A stretch of 64,000 nt of DNA from Bombyx mori (lineage: Eukaryota > Arthropoda > Insecta > Lepidoptera > Bombycidae). The notes beneath the pieces are model-generated. The model had not been told where the DNA came from. It saw nothing but the letters and a program-made list of their open reading frames with translations, and ran no database searches. Location of the stretch: assembly GCF_030269925.1 (NCBI RefSeq), contig NC_085116.1, positions 13,950,001-14,014,000 on the forward strand. Reading direction: 5' to 3'. Of the stretch, positions 9,180 through 19,671 are shown piece after piece. A program made the translations under genes and the position numbers. Positions within the stretch are counted from its first letter, which is position 1. Each line of letters starts with the position of its first letter.

Positions 9180-12100
9180 AGCCCAATACGAATTCAAACG
9201 ACGTCCTAAATCAATTTAACAAACACAATGAGCAAAAAGCTTTAAACTATAAAAATCAAACTCATGTCACAGAAAATAATGTTGTTAATTCAGTTCATCG
9301 GGAACAAACAGCTATTTTCACCCCTCAGTTCGAGAGCAGTAACTCACATAGTTCAGCAGTCTATCGGAGACAACTTAGTGACGTTGCGACTCAAACTGAA
9401 GACAGTGACTTCGAGACCTTTGTAAACCCTAAAGCTTTTTCAACTCAAAAATCATCAGAACCTCTTGACAAAATCACAAAATCAAATTCTAAATCGAGTT
9501 CTAAACGAAACTCAAAATCAAATTCTAATTCAAAATCAAAATCTAAATCTAACTCTAAATCAAAAACTAAATCTAATTCTAAATCAAATCCTAAATCTAA
9601 CGAAATCGTTAATTTAAATTATCATTCAAAATCGACTCCTAGCTCAAAAAATCAAACTAGCATAGAAACTTACAAAATATCATCATTCAATGTACCACCA
9701 GAAAATCTACTTTATTGTAAGTTTCACATCGAAGGACAACCAGTTACCCTTCTTATCGACACAGGCGCTGCTATTTCTGTTATTAATAAAGACAAAATAG
9801 GTACAGCCCCTCTAGATGAATCGAACATCGTGTCTATTGTGGGAATATCTGGAACTAGCTCTACCATTCGTAGTTTTGGTACAGCACAACTGTCCCTCGA
9901 TAATCTATCAAAATTCAAATTTCACGTTGCTAACTTAAATATCAGTGTAGATGGTATTTTAGGTAACGATTTTATGAACAAATTCAATGCTACAATTTAT
10001 GTTCAATCTAAGACCATGCGTCTTAAAGACAAAAATTACAAGTTAACAACTCTCGGTGATAAAGATGAGTCACCGTCCGATCATAAACAAGTTCTAGGAA
10101 AGCGATCTGAAACTGTCATCGCTTGTTTTACAAAAGACATCTGTAATGGTAACGCGTTCGTCGAAAAACAATCCCTAGACAAAGAGTTGACCATACCGAA
10201 TGCACTTATCTCAGTTTCCAATGGAAGATTCCTCATAACTTGTGTCAACTCAAGCGACCGTGATAAGACGCTCACATCATTACCATTAGTAGAAACTAAA
10301 TCGTTATCATTAATTAATAACTCAAATAATGCTAATTCACAAATAAACTTTACAAACTCATTAAATAATGGCGTCCACGATAAACGAGATAAAGTTCGTC
10401 AACTCGTGAGAACTGACCATTTAAATAACGAAGAACTAAAATCTCTAGACAAAATTATTTCAAAATTTTCAGATATCTTTTATTTAGAAGACGAACCTTT
10501 GTCCTTTAGTAACAATACAAAACATTCAATTCCTACTACTTCTGACATTCCGATTAATACCAAAACGTATAGGTTTCCTTTTGTTCATCAAAAAGAGGTA
10601 AAATCTCAAGTTGAAAAAATGTTAGACCAAAAAATTATTCAACCTAGTTCATCTCCATGGAGCAGCCCCATTTGGGTGGTCCCTAAAAAGTCTGACGCTT
10701 CTGGAAAACAAAAATGGCGTGTAGTTATAGACTACAGGAAATTAAACGAAATCACTATTGGAGATAGTTACCCTTTGCCAAACATCACCGACATCCTAGA
10801 CAAGTTAGGTCATTCTATTTATTTTACTACCCTAGATTTAGCATCAGGTTTTCACCAAATTGAACTTAATGAAAAGGATATTCCTAAGACAGCATTCAGT
10901 ACTCCTTATGGTCACTATGAATTTTTAAGAATGCCCTTTGGACTCAAAAATGCTCCAGCTACTTTCCAACGCGCTATGGATAGCGTTCTGTACGGATTGC
11001 AGGGAGAGCGTTGTTTTGTGTACTTAGATGATATAGTCGTTTTTGCTTCTAGTCTTCAGGAACATGAACAAAAACTCACTGAAGTCTTAGAACGACTCCG
11101 TAAATATGGTCTCAAAATTCAACCCGACAAGTGTGAATTTATGCGCAAAGAAGTTGCCTATCTAGGTCATATCATCACAAATCAAGGCGTGAAACCAAAT
11201 CCCGAAAAGGTTTCAGCAGTTAAAAATTTTCCTATTCCTAAATCGTGTAAAGATATAAAATCATTCTTAGGTCTTGCAGGATACTATCGTAGATTTATAC
11301 CTAACTTTAGCAAAATCACTAAACCTTTAACGAGCTTACTCAAGAAAGATGTTCCATTTATATGGAGTAAAGATCAGCAGTCAGCATTCGATAAATGCAA
11401 AGAAATTTTAACAATGACTCCAATTCTTCAATATCCCGATTTCAACAAAGATTTCGTATTAACTACCGATGCATCGTTACATGCTATTGGTGCTATCCTC
11501 TCACAAGGAGATATTGGCAAAGATTTGCCAATCGCGTATGCCTCACGTACTTTAAATAAAGCCGAATCTAATTATTCAACTATCGAAAGAGAGTTGCTTG
11601 CCATAGTATGGGCAGTTAAGCATTTCAGACCTTATCTCTTCGGAAGAAGATTCAAAATCGTTACTGACCACAAACCTCTGACGTGGTTATTTTCAATCAA
11701 AGATCCAGGCAGTCGTCTCGTAAGATGGCGTCTCAAGCTCGAAGAATATGAGTACGAGATAGTTTATAAAGCAGGAAAAATGAATACTAATGCGGACGCT
11801 CTGTCTCGTCCAGCTATTATGAACTCTAACGTTATTATAGACTTAAGTCAAGATGATCAAGACGATTATCTACAAATAAATTTTGAACATTACAAATCCT
11901 TAGATCGTACCAATATAAATACTTCTTTTACTAAAATGTCTCCAGATCAGTTATTAGATACTAAGCACAAAAATATATTTATTCCTATGTCATGTGAACC
12001 TCCTTCACAAAATAATTTATTTCATGAAGCTATCAGTTTATGTTCACAAACTGAATCATTTTTAGAAAATCAAAAATCTCTATACGAAGTACATTTCTTA

Positions 12101-13405
12101 AATTCAAATCATAATCAAAATTTATTCTTTACATGCACTAGACCCAGATACTTCGATCCATGGGATTCTGAAAGTTATTTTAAATCTCTTCTCTCATGTC
12201 TTCAAAAACATGAAATTGATACATTGTACGTTCCAGATCTTAAAAATGATAATACATGTAAACTAGAAATCAACGAACAACTCTATATATCTTCATATAT
12301 CGCTGAATCATACAATTGTAAAATTATAATTTGTGAAAATAAAATCTCTTATCCTAAGCCTGACGAAATTCCTAATATTCTAAAAACCTATCACGATGAG
12401 CCTCTATCAGGACATCGTGGAATCCTAGAAACAACCAGGAAAATTCGTGATGAATATTTCTGGAAAGGAATGACGAACGACATTAAAGAATACATAGAAT
12501 CATGTGTCGTTTGCCAACGAAATAAAATTCAACGAAAATCCTTTAAAGCACCTATGGTCATAACCTCTCAATCTACTGAACCATTTGAACGTATTTCAAT
12601 GGATTTAGTCTCATATTCAGAAATTAGTGATAATAATAACAAATATGTCATAACGTTGCAAGACGATCTCACAAGATTTGTTCAAGCATATCCTATTCCT
12701 GACAAAGAAGCAGTCACTATTGCTAAACAAATCTTACATTTTTGCCAACACTTCGGTGTTCCAAAGCGTTTTCATTCGGATCAAGGTACCGAATTTACCA
12801 ACAACATTCTTAAGCAACTAACAAAATTTCTCGGATGTAATCATACATTCAATACAGCATATCATCCTCAAACAAATGGCGCTCTTGAACGATTCCATGC
12901 GACTCTTCGAGATCACATACGCATGTATTGCAATCGTCGTCATAAAAATTGGGATCAAATCATCCCTCTCGCTATTTTATGTCATAATACCTCAGTTAAC
13001 TCTTCCACGGGTTACACTCCTCATGAACTTTTATTTGGTTTTAAGCCTCGTCCGTTCTACTCACTAAAACCAATCTCTGATTACACAGCATGCGACTATT
13101 TAAAAGACTTAAACGAACGTTTAAAGGTCTCTAGAGAAACAGCTTTACAAAATCTAGAAAAGATGAAAGAAAAAGCGAAAGAACGCTATGACAACCAAAT
13201 TAAGAATTCTGTAGAATATAAAATAGGTCATAAAGTTATGCTAAAAGTTCCTAATCCTAACAATCTAGATCCTAAATGGGAAGGCCCATACGAAATAGTT
13301 CGTGTTGGCTTCAATGAAAATTTTCTAATTAAAAAGGGTGGAAAAACCCAATTAGTTCACTCAAATCGTCTTAGACCTTATCCTAATAACGATAATTCAT
13401 CCTAA
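9128..13405 (+). CDS. pol: Errantivirus Pol (PR-RT-RNase H-integrase), made by frameshift
   Basis: About 1425 codons in the -1 frame relative to gag, with no stop from 9122. It matures into replication enzymes. Numbering from 9128, a Lys/Ser/Asn-rich linker (about 118-158) precedes the aspartic protease (LIDTGAA, D211). RT has the LDLASG Asp570 and the YLDD box at 632-635. RNase H has D781, E822 and D847. Integrase has a zinc module H1089, H1096, C1126, C1129 and the DD35E triad D1159, D1218, E1254. A GPY/F-like module (KWEGPYEIV) lies near 1383. The first ATG in frame (9830) is inside the protease and cannot be the start. All catalytic residues are intact. Confidence 0.95.
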   Translation, partial: LAGGRTHGQCFGNREYLKPNTNSNDVLNQFNKHNEQKALNYKNQTHVTENNVVNSVHREQTAIFTPQFESSNSHSSAVYRRQLSDVATQTEDSDFETFVNPKAFSTQKSSEPLDKITKSNSKSSSKRNSKSNSNSKSKSKSNSKSKTKSNSKSNPKSNEIVNLNYHSKSTPSSKNQTSIETYKISSFNVPPENLLYCKFHIEGQPVTLLIDTGAAISVINKDKIGTAPLDESNIVSIVGISGTSSTIRSFGTAQLSLDNLSKFKFHVANLNISVDGILGNDFMNKFNATIYVQSKTMRLKDKNYKLTTLGDKDESPSDHKQVLGKRSETVIACFTKDICNGNAFVEKQSLDKELTIPNALISVSNGRFLITCVNSSDRDKTLTSLPLVETKSLSLINNSNNANSQINFTNSLNNGVHDKRDKVRQLVRTDHLNNEELKSLDKIISKFSDIFYLEDEPLSFSNNTKHSIPTTSDIPINTKTYRFPFVHQKEVKSQVEKMLDQKIIQPSSSPWSSPIWVVPKKSDASGKQKWRVVIDYRKLNEITIGDSYPLPNITDILDKLGHSIYFTTLDLASGFHQIELNEKDIPKTAFSTPYGHYEFLRMPFGLKNAPATFQRAMDSVLYGLQGERCFVYLDDIVVFASSLQEHEQKLTEVLERLRKYGLKIQPDKCEFMRKEVAYLGHIITNQGVKPNPEKVSAVKNFPIPKSCKDIKSFLGLAGYYRRFIPNFSKITKPLTSLLKKDVPFIWSKDQQSAFDKCKEILTMTPILQYPDFNKDFVLTTDASLHAIGAILSQGDIGKDLPIAYASRTLNKAESNYSTIERELLAIVWAVKHFRPYLFGRRFKIVTDHKPLTWLFSIKDPGSRLVRWRLKLEEYEYEIVYKAGKMNTNADALSRPAIMNSNVIIDLSQDDQDDYLQINFEHYKSLDRTNINTSFTKMSPDQLLDTKHKNIFIPMSCEPPSQNNLFHEAISLCSQTESFLENQKSLYEVHFLNSNHNQNLFFTCTRPRYFDPWDSESYFKSLLSCLQKHEIDTLYVPDLKNDNTCKLEINEQLYISSYIAESYNCKIIICENKISYPKPDEIPNILKTYHDEPLSGHRGILETTRKIRDEYFWKGMTNDIKEYIESCVVCQRNKIQRKSFKAPMVITSQSTEPFERISMDLVSYSEISDNNNKYVITLQDDLTRFVQAYPIPDKEAVTIAKQILHFCQHFGVPKRFHSDQGTEFTNNILKQLTKFLGCNHTFNTAYHPQTNGALERFHATLRDHIRMYCNRRHKNWDQIIPLAILCHNTSVNSSTGYTPHELLFGFKPRPFYSLKPISDYTACDYLKDLNERLKVSRETALQNLEKMKEKAKERYDNQIKNSVEYKIGHKVMLKVPNPNNLDPKWEGPYEIVRVGFNENFLIKKGGKTQLVHSNRLRPYPNNDNSS

Positions 13406-13485
13406 ATTCTAATATTTCATAATTCATAATTTATGTTAAAATTATAGTCTACTATATTTCATATTCTATTTTTAAGTTAGAAATA

Positions 13486-13513
13486 TTTCTTTACAGGATA
13501 GGCCAATCTACAG
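13486..13513 (+). promoter_or_regulatory. Candidate splice acceptors upstream of env
   Basis: Two acceptor-like sites, TTTCTTTACAG ending at 13496 and CAATCTACAG ending at 13513, lie between the pol stop and env. The env frame has a stop (TAG 13499-13501) just after the first. Which site is used, and how reading frame is kept, is not settled by sequence. Confidence 0.45.
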
Positions 13514-15289
13514 CCATCCAAGATACAAATACCTTTATACAAACCCTCTCAAATCCTTATATTAGTTTTATTATTTGTTCGATTTTTAAAATGTTTATAT
13601 ACCTCCTTATTTACAAAATTTACAAATTTATTCAACATTCTATACAAAATCGCTATAATCGAAAACGAACTTTCGGAATTAAACCTTTACTTAGGCAAAA
13701 ATTCACGTAATAAACGAGAATTGTTTGATGGCCTTAGCTCTGTTCTTAAATGGTTAATCGGTACACCTGATGCACAGGATGCTGAACATTATAATGAATG
13801 CATCAATTCTCTAGAAAAACGAGAATTAGATGTAATGAATCTAATGCAAAAACAATTACAAATTACATCTTCTACAATTAAAAACTTTAATGAATCTATA
13901 TTCAAAATCACATACGACGAACAAATTATCAATGAAAATATTAATCGTCTAAACGAATATATTAACACTACAAAGAATACTGTATTCGATATTAAAATAA
14001 GTGAAGAAATTTCCACAATTTCCCTGCAAATTCTAGAATTAGTAACTAGCTTAGAAAACGATATAAACGATTGTCTAACTAGTATTCTTTTTGCTAAATC
14101 AAATACTGTTCACCCATCGATAATTTCTCTCAAGCGTCTCTACGAAGAGCTTCTATTGTCAAATCATGTTAGAACAAATAAACGCTTAGTCACATCCGTA
14201 ACATTAGATAATATTCATACCTTATTAGATTCTTCTACCTTATCAGCTTATGTTTACTCAAATCGCCTCGTATACATCTTAGAATTTCCCTTAGTTACAA
14301 ACGATAATTTTAAATTATATCATATTTATTCAATCCCTGTACAACATCCTAATTCCTCATATCACTCCACCATCCTACCAGAGCATATATTCTTAGCCAC
14401 TAATCAAAATCAAGAAAAGTATATTTCTACAAGTTCGTTGGAAAACTGCAACAATTTCGCATCGACACAACGGTTATGCAAAAATATGGTCGTCTATGAA
14501 TCTACTTCAAGACCAATATGTGAACTTGAAGTCCTGCTAACAAAATCAAAATCAATTCCTAAATCATGCACTGTCACATCATTTCCTGCGGAAATAGCAA
14601 CGTTTCAGCAGTTAGAAAGTGATAAATGGCTCTACGTATTAAGCACAGAAACTCAATGTGTACTTCAGTGTAATGGTGAAGTGTCAAACCACAAACTCTA
14701 TGGATCAGGAATCATAACGCTGCCAGCATCTTGCAAACTCCATACTGGCTACAGCACGCTTACATCATTTAAATCATCAAATGAAAACATCACGTATCCA
14801 ATCGTCACACCGGATATAACAACTGACGATTGTTTCCAAGAATTAAAAAATGTTGAAATACCACATCTAATTCCAATTCCAATCAATGAGATCCCGTTGG
14901 ACTCATTACAACAAATCAAGCACCATATTCACAAATATTCAGAGGAAATTAAGAAAATCAAAATACAAAATTTCATGAAGAAACATGAATCAAGTTTTTT
15001 ATGGATCTATTTCTCGATCGGAATCACAATGCTTACATACATCTTATACAAAATCTTCAAGAATTTTCCATGCTCATTTGCGACCCGAAGAAGGTCAAAT
15101 AGTGGATGTATCCAGATTTTCAACAATTGCTTTGATAACTCTTCAAGAAGAAGAAATACACAAATTTCAATTCCAATGACCAACATCGGTCATCCTACAT
15201 CGTGCATCTCCGAAGACGAACTTGACATCGAAAATCCAGAAAATTCTAATTCTCAAAGTTCGAGCACCAACGCTCAACCTTTGTTTTAA
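13502..15289 (+). CDS. env: Errantivirus Env (F-type fusion glycoprotein), 5' end unresolved
   Basis: The open frame runs from 13502 (after a TAG) to TAA 15287-15289, 595 codons. It belongs to the errantivirus/baculovirus-F-like envelope group and would sit in the membrane as a cleaved surface-plus-fusion protein. Visible parts: a furin-type RNKR (residues 69-72), followed directly by a Gly/Leu-rich fusion-peptide-like start, then a long heptad-like helical region (about 95-190), N-glycosylation sequons (NES, NSS, NIT), a hydrophobic anchor (about 497-520) and a ~75-residue tail. No ATG occurs in frame before the furin site; one can be reached only by splicing. The ~70 codons before the cleavage site are short for a surface subunit, so the 5' part may be supplied by another exon or be degraded. 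Confidence 0.85.
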   Translation, partial: ANLQPSKIQIPLYKPSQILILVLLFVRFLKCLYTSLFTKFTNLFNILYKIAIIENELSELNLYLGKNSRNKRELFDGLSSVLKWLIGTPDAQDAEHYNECINSLEKRELDVMNLMQKQLQITSSTIKNFNESIFKITYDEQIINENINRLNEYINTTKNTVFDIKISEEISTISLQILELVTSLENDINDCLTSILFAKSNTVHPSIISLKRLYEELLLSNHVRTNKRLVTSVTLDNIHTLLDSSTLSAYVYSNRLVYILEFPLVTNDNFKLYHIYSIPVQHPNSSYHSTILPEHIFLATNQNQEKYISTSSLENCNNFASTQRLCKNMVVYESTSRPICELEVLLTKSKSIPKSCTVTSFPAEIATFQQLESDKWLYVLSTETQCVLQCNGEVSNHKLYGSGIITLPASCKLHTGYSTLTSFKSSNENITYPIVTPDITTDDCFQELKNVEIPHLIPIPINEIPLDSLQQIKHHIHKYSEEIKKIKIQNFMKKHESSFLWIYFSIGITMLTYILYKIFKNFPCSFATRRRSNSGCIQIFNNCFDNSSRRRNTQISIPMTNIGHPTSCISEDELDIENPENSNSQSSSTNAQPLF

Positions 15290-15298
15290 GGGGGGAGG
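15288..15298 (+). promoter_or_regulatory. Polypurine tract
   Basis: AAGGGGGGAGG abuts the 3' LTR. It is the primer for plus-strand DNA synthesis and overlaps the env stop codon. Confidence 0.92.
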
Positions 15299-15792
15299 TG
15301 TTATGTTATGCCCCTCACACTAGTACCTAAGTCATATATCAATTCTCATAAACACATAATGTACTCTAACTCTTAGTTCTTAAGTTCTAAATCATTGTTA
15401 CTATATAACATACTTATTTCCTCATGTTACTAAATCATATGTATATTGTTTACTTTACTTCAGATCTTCATTTGGAATTAGAACATTTGTTAATATTGTA
15501 TTCCTTTCACATTGGTAAAATTCCGTCATTTACTAATTATGTCCTTACGGATTCTAAATATGTTTACCAATAAGGTTCATAGTCTAAATGACTCATTTAC
15601 TAATTGTTTAGTAAATACTATTCTTGTATAAATTCTCTTTCTCCTTGAAACTTAGGAGTTCGTCATCAATCTTCAAACTTATAACATCATAACTCTGTCC
15701 GTGTAAGATCAGATTTTTGTAAAGGATAAATAAATTCAGTGTATATTAAAATAAAGTTTTTTTAAAACTACAAAACCGCTCACCGCGTAACA
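15299..15792 (+). repeat. Errantivirus 3' LTR
   Basis: 494 bp. Reading it against 7360-7853 I found no mismatch. It is followed by the ACTA target duplication. Confidence 0.95.
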
Positions 15793-15796
15793 ACTA
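15793..15796. repeat. Target-site duplication, right (ACTA)
   Basis: Partner of 7356-7359. Confidence 0.85.
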
Positions 15797-17372
15797 TACA
15801 AAACTGGACTCTCTTTTTACTGAATGACAGACAGGTGAGTGATTACGTATAAGAAAAATCTTAAGAAACTTACATATGTACAAAAAGTGTGTGGAGTGCG
15901 TTTGAAACACGCACTGTTTGTAAATTACAATATGAAGGTTTTGATTGTGTAATACTCTAGCCGATATTAAATATTTTAAAAAACAATAATCTTATTACCA
16001 TCTCCTTATTAAAATTTTGATGGCACCTACCATATTTTATATTTATAAATATAACGACGAGTGATATTTTTAGATAAATAAAAATCAGTTCACTTTGAGA
16101 CTAATGTAGTTTGTTATTTTTTATAATCGTTTGTAAATCATTATGTTATATTCTGTTAACAATTCATAGTTTTTGTATTCGGCTAAATGGTAATTTTAAT
16201 TAAGAGCGGGTAACACCGAATAGAGGTGAGATCTTCATGGCGAACGAATGTCAAGTCATTCATTCTATTCTCATGTTGACAAAGGTCGCACGTGGTCTCT
16301 ATTCACAAACCTACTGGCTTTAAATCACTAATTATTTTTGTAATCCCCGATCGTTTTAGTAATTTAAGCGTTCGTATATTTAAAATACTAAGGAGTCAAC
16401 ATTACAGTGTATATATTTCGACGTCCCCAGAAGCTCAATGCGCATCACGGATTCAATTGATGACGTGTATAAGAATCAATATCAAACAAACATAATCTTT
16501 ATATTTAAAAAAAAAATACATGTGTGCAATTCACACGTGGTAGAAGTGAAACCTTCCAAAATTAAAATACAATTATCCTAAACGTCTTAAGTATATGTAA
16601 AATTTTCTCATTAGTAAATAATTGTAAGGTAGCGCCCTCTGTGAATTGATATTTTAATTTCACGTATAATCCTAAATTAAAATTCACTACAAGAGCTTTC
16701 ATACACACGCTAGTATTAAAAAATCTCACAGATGGCGCTGTATTAAATAGTATGTATATTTCTGTCTCATTCTTTGCTGGCTTCATCCTACACATTTTTG
16801 TATTTGTGTCTCTTACCTGTCGTTTTTTCCGTTGCATCCGGTTTGAAATCACAACGATTCTAAAGAAGTTTTCACTACAAAAAAATCTTAAGGTCTTTAT
16901 GAATAAAGTTATGATGATCCTTTTTTTCAGTTCTTCTACTTTCTACTTTCTAATACTTAACACATAACCTCAGAAAAAACTTTAGCCCTAATGTCAGATT
17001 CTAGTAAAATTTCGATCATCATTATCGTTTATACACGGAATAACAACCGTATTTAACTTTCATTTTCGAGCATTTGCATTTGAAACCGGTAATGAGAGTT
17101 TTGTGTGACTAAGCTCGTTGACGTAGTGATGTCATCACGTTGATCCCAGATCTAGTTGGATGGCACGGAGCAGACGTAACGCGTCAGAATAACTTTACGT
17201 GACAATGATCCGAGTAACTACTATGTATGTATCATTTACTCCTCTATTTGGCAAGCGTTTTACTTAATTTTTTCTCCAAAATCTAAATTACGAACGAAGT
17301 GTTCGTAATTGATTAAATAAAGCAAAGGCTTGGGGTGTTAACACTAGTCAAAATCAAAAGTTACGCACTTTT
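15797..17372. other. A+T-rich spacer with a short inverted repeat
   Basis: Right flank of the errantivirus. AGCGCCCTCTGTGA near 16632 and TCACAGATGGCGCT near 16727 form a 13/14 inverted repeat about 80 bp apart, possibly the ends of a tiny foldback element. The open frames at 16292-16495, 16562-16852 and 16752-16967 have no family signature and are probably chance. Confidence 0.4.
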
Positions 17373-17620
17373 GGTGTTAGGACCTCTTGTGAGTCCGCAC
17401 GGGTAGGTACCACCGCCCCGCTTATTTCTGCCGTGAAGCAGTAATGCGTTTCGGTTTGAAGGGTGGGGCAGCCGTTGTGACTATACTGAGACCTTAGAAC
17501 TATATCTCAAGGTGTGTGGCGCATTTACGTTGTAGATGTCTATGGGCTCCAGTAACCACTTAACACCAGGTGGGCTGTGAGCTCGTCTACACATCTAAGC
17601 AATAAAAATAATTTAAAAAA
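17373..17620 (+). mobile_element. Bm1 SINE body
   Basis: This is the reference form for the other copies in this window. The body begins GGTGGTAGGACCTCTTGTGA, continues with 'TTCTGCCGTGAAGCAGTAAT' and 'GATGTCTATGGGCTCCAGTA', and ends in 'CCATCTAAGCAATAAAA' plus an A-rich tail. Bm1 is a tRNA-derived SINE specific to Bombyx. Most copies here, like this one, lack the tRNA-like head. Confidence 0.9.
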
Positions 17621-17892
17621 ACTTCTCGAAATAGTAAAATATATGTACTTCTTAAAGATGCAAATTAAGTGCATTCAAAGATTAATTTTCTATATTGTAT
17701 CAATTGCTATACTGCAATCCTTTTTATTTCCTTTTTTGTAGACAGCTGATGCTTAATAATCAGTGACTCCCGAAGATATTAGCAATACAAGGGACACAAT
17801 AGCCACTACGTTAAGTAAGTTAAAGAAATAATAATGTGATATCATCAATATCCGAATACGTAATTATTTGATAGAAAGATTACTCTCTAGAT

Positions 17893-18141
17893 TACTGGTG
17901 GTAGGACCTTTTGTGAGTCCGCACGGGTAGGTACATCACCCCACCTATTTCTGCCGTGAAGCAGTAATGCGTTTCCGCTTGAAGGGTGGGGCAGCCGTTG
18001 TAACTATACTTGAGACCTTAGAACTTATATCTCAAGGTGTGTGGCGCATTTACGTTGTGGATGTCTATGAGCTCCGGTAACCACTTAACGCCAGGTGGGC
18101 TATGAGCTCGTCCACCCATCTAAGCAATAAAAAATAAATAA
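17893..18141 (+). mobile_element. Bm1 SINE body
   Basis: A near-complete body copy in the same direction as the one 270 bp upstream. Few differences between them. Confidence 0.9.
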
Positions 18142-19140
18142 ACCTAATTGAGTTTTGGTACGAAGTAGTGAATATTGAGAAAACAACAATCTATTTCAAC
18201 ATTTTTATTATATGAATATAAAAATAATTTAGTTTTCTTCGTGGCCTCTAAGTGCCTAACGTTAAAACCATAATTTCACATAAAAAAAAGTTTAGAAATC
18301 TCGAAATTAGTGTTAGAAAATCGCTTTCGTTTTCCTTTGTCATCGCGTGGCCAGTGGTAAACGGTAATGACCATTTCGTGTGACTGTCGGTCATTATCGC
18401 GACAATTACAGTCCACCGTCACCCGTTTGTTTCGATGTTCACGTGGGCCGATCGTATTGAGTTTATAAAGTAAGAGACGCTGATCCCACGTACCATAACG
18501 TATTGTTAGAGTTTTTGTATTAAGAGTATCTTCCTAAGACAGTGCGCGCCTGACTGTTTGGTAAAACAATAAGGTGTTTAGCAACAGGCAATAGACGATA
18601 CGTTTAGAAGATATCAACGGGCGAAAGGTTGTATATATTTGGTTTTGCGACAGTTTTACAACATTATAAGAGAGCTATCTAAGTTTAAAATTTGGGAATA
18701 GTATCATACCAATCTTCTTTAGCTATTTCAATGGAGTAAACTTAATTGAAGTTCGATTAAAAACATCGCATTGTCGATGCTAATACCAAATAAAACGCAT
18801 CTTTAATTATTACAAAGATAAATTTCGCGTTTTAAGTGAAATGTCGCTTAAACAAAATAGCATTTCAACCCTCGATACCTATGTACTTGTACTTATAAAA
18901 TCCATTTCGGTACCCTAAATTTGAAACATTTAATTTGAATATATAGAAAATTATATTTGAACCTACTGTATTTTTTGCAATCGCCTATCTTTCAAATTAT
19001 ATTTTATATTTCAAAGATTTGGAGTGACCGTAACAATCTTCAAATAATAGTATCTCAATGAAACATAATGTATTCATTAACATTATCCACTTAAGACTTA
19101 ATTTAATTTTCTAATCTTTACTACCTATTACCTTTATTCT
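18142..19140. other. Spacer, nothing recognised
   Basis: Mixed composition with no supported gene or repeat. Confidence 0.35.
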
Positions 19141-19366
19141 TACTGGTGGTAGAACCTCTTGTGAGTCCGCACGGGTAGGTACCGCCACCCTGCCTATTTC
19201 TGCCGTGAAGCACTAATGCGTTTCGGTTTGAAGGGTGGGGCAGCCGTTGTAACTATACCTGTGATCTTAGAACTTATATCTCAATATGGGTGGCGCATTT
19301 ACGTCCAATAACCACTTAACATCAGGTGGGCTGTGAGCTCGTCCACCCAACAAAGAAAAAAAAAAT
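19141..19366 (+). mobile_element. Bm1 SINE body with internal deletion
   Basis: It lacks the segment that normally carries GTTGTAGATGTCTATGGGCT: 'CATTTACGTC' joins straight to 'CAATAACCAC'. The tail is present. Confidence 0.88.
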
Positions 19367-19671
19367 AGACTTCAGTTTACAGCTAGACGATATCCGATTG
19401 GAAATGTGCGAATCCCAGCGTATTCTCGTTACGATAATTTACTCGAAGTCGACTATAGAAGGCTGGTGGCGATTACGGATATGATGTATTTGTAGATAAG
19501 TCAGGGTACGTTTGATAAACGACGACCATGCTTCATCGTGTCGCTTCATTAAGATTTAGAAATGCAACTATTTCCCGACCATGATTCACGGCGGTGGGCG
19601 CGACCCTCGCATACTAGGAAATGTATAGTAGCGCGTATAGTTTGCGATCGCGGCTCTCCCTCCGTACATAG

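Larger units (their letters stand above)
7360..15792 (+). mobile_element. Complete errantivirus (gypsy/Ty3-group endogenous retrovirus)
   Basis: This is an 8433-bp provirus in the order LTR, primer site, gag, pol, env, polypurine tract, LTR. The two LTRs have equal length and I find no difference between them, and a 4-bp duplication flanks the element. All catalytic residues of protease, RT, RNase H and integrase are present and no internal stop breaks gag or pol. The third ORF is an Env of the insect errantivirus type, homologous to baculovirus F proteins, which sets it apart from ordinary Ty3-type elements. The identical LTRs point to recent insertion. Whether env is fully functional is uncertain because its 5' coding end is unclear. 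Confidence 0.97.

Noticed and set aside
9724..9918. 64-codon frame on the minus strand inside pol
   Set aside because: It is the antisense shadow of the protease region. The same holds for the minus-strand frames at 8585-8836, 10081-10275 and 13789-14016, and for the alternative + frames at 12876-13067 and 14985-15179.
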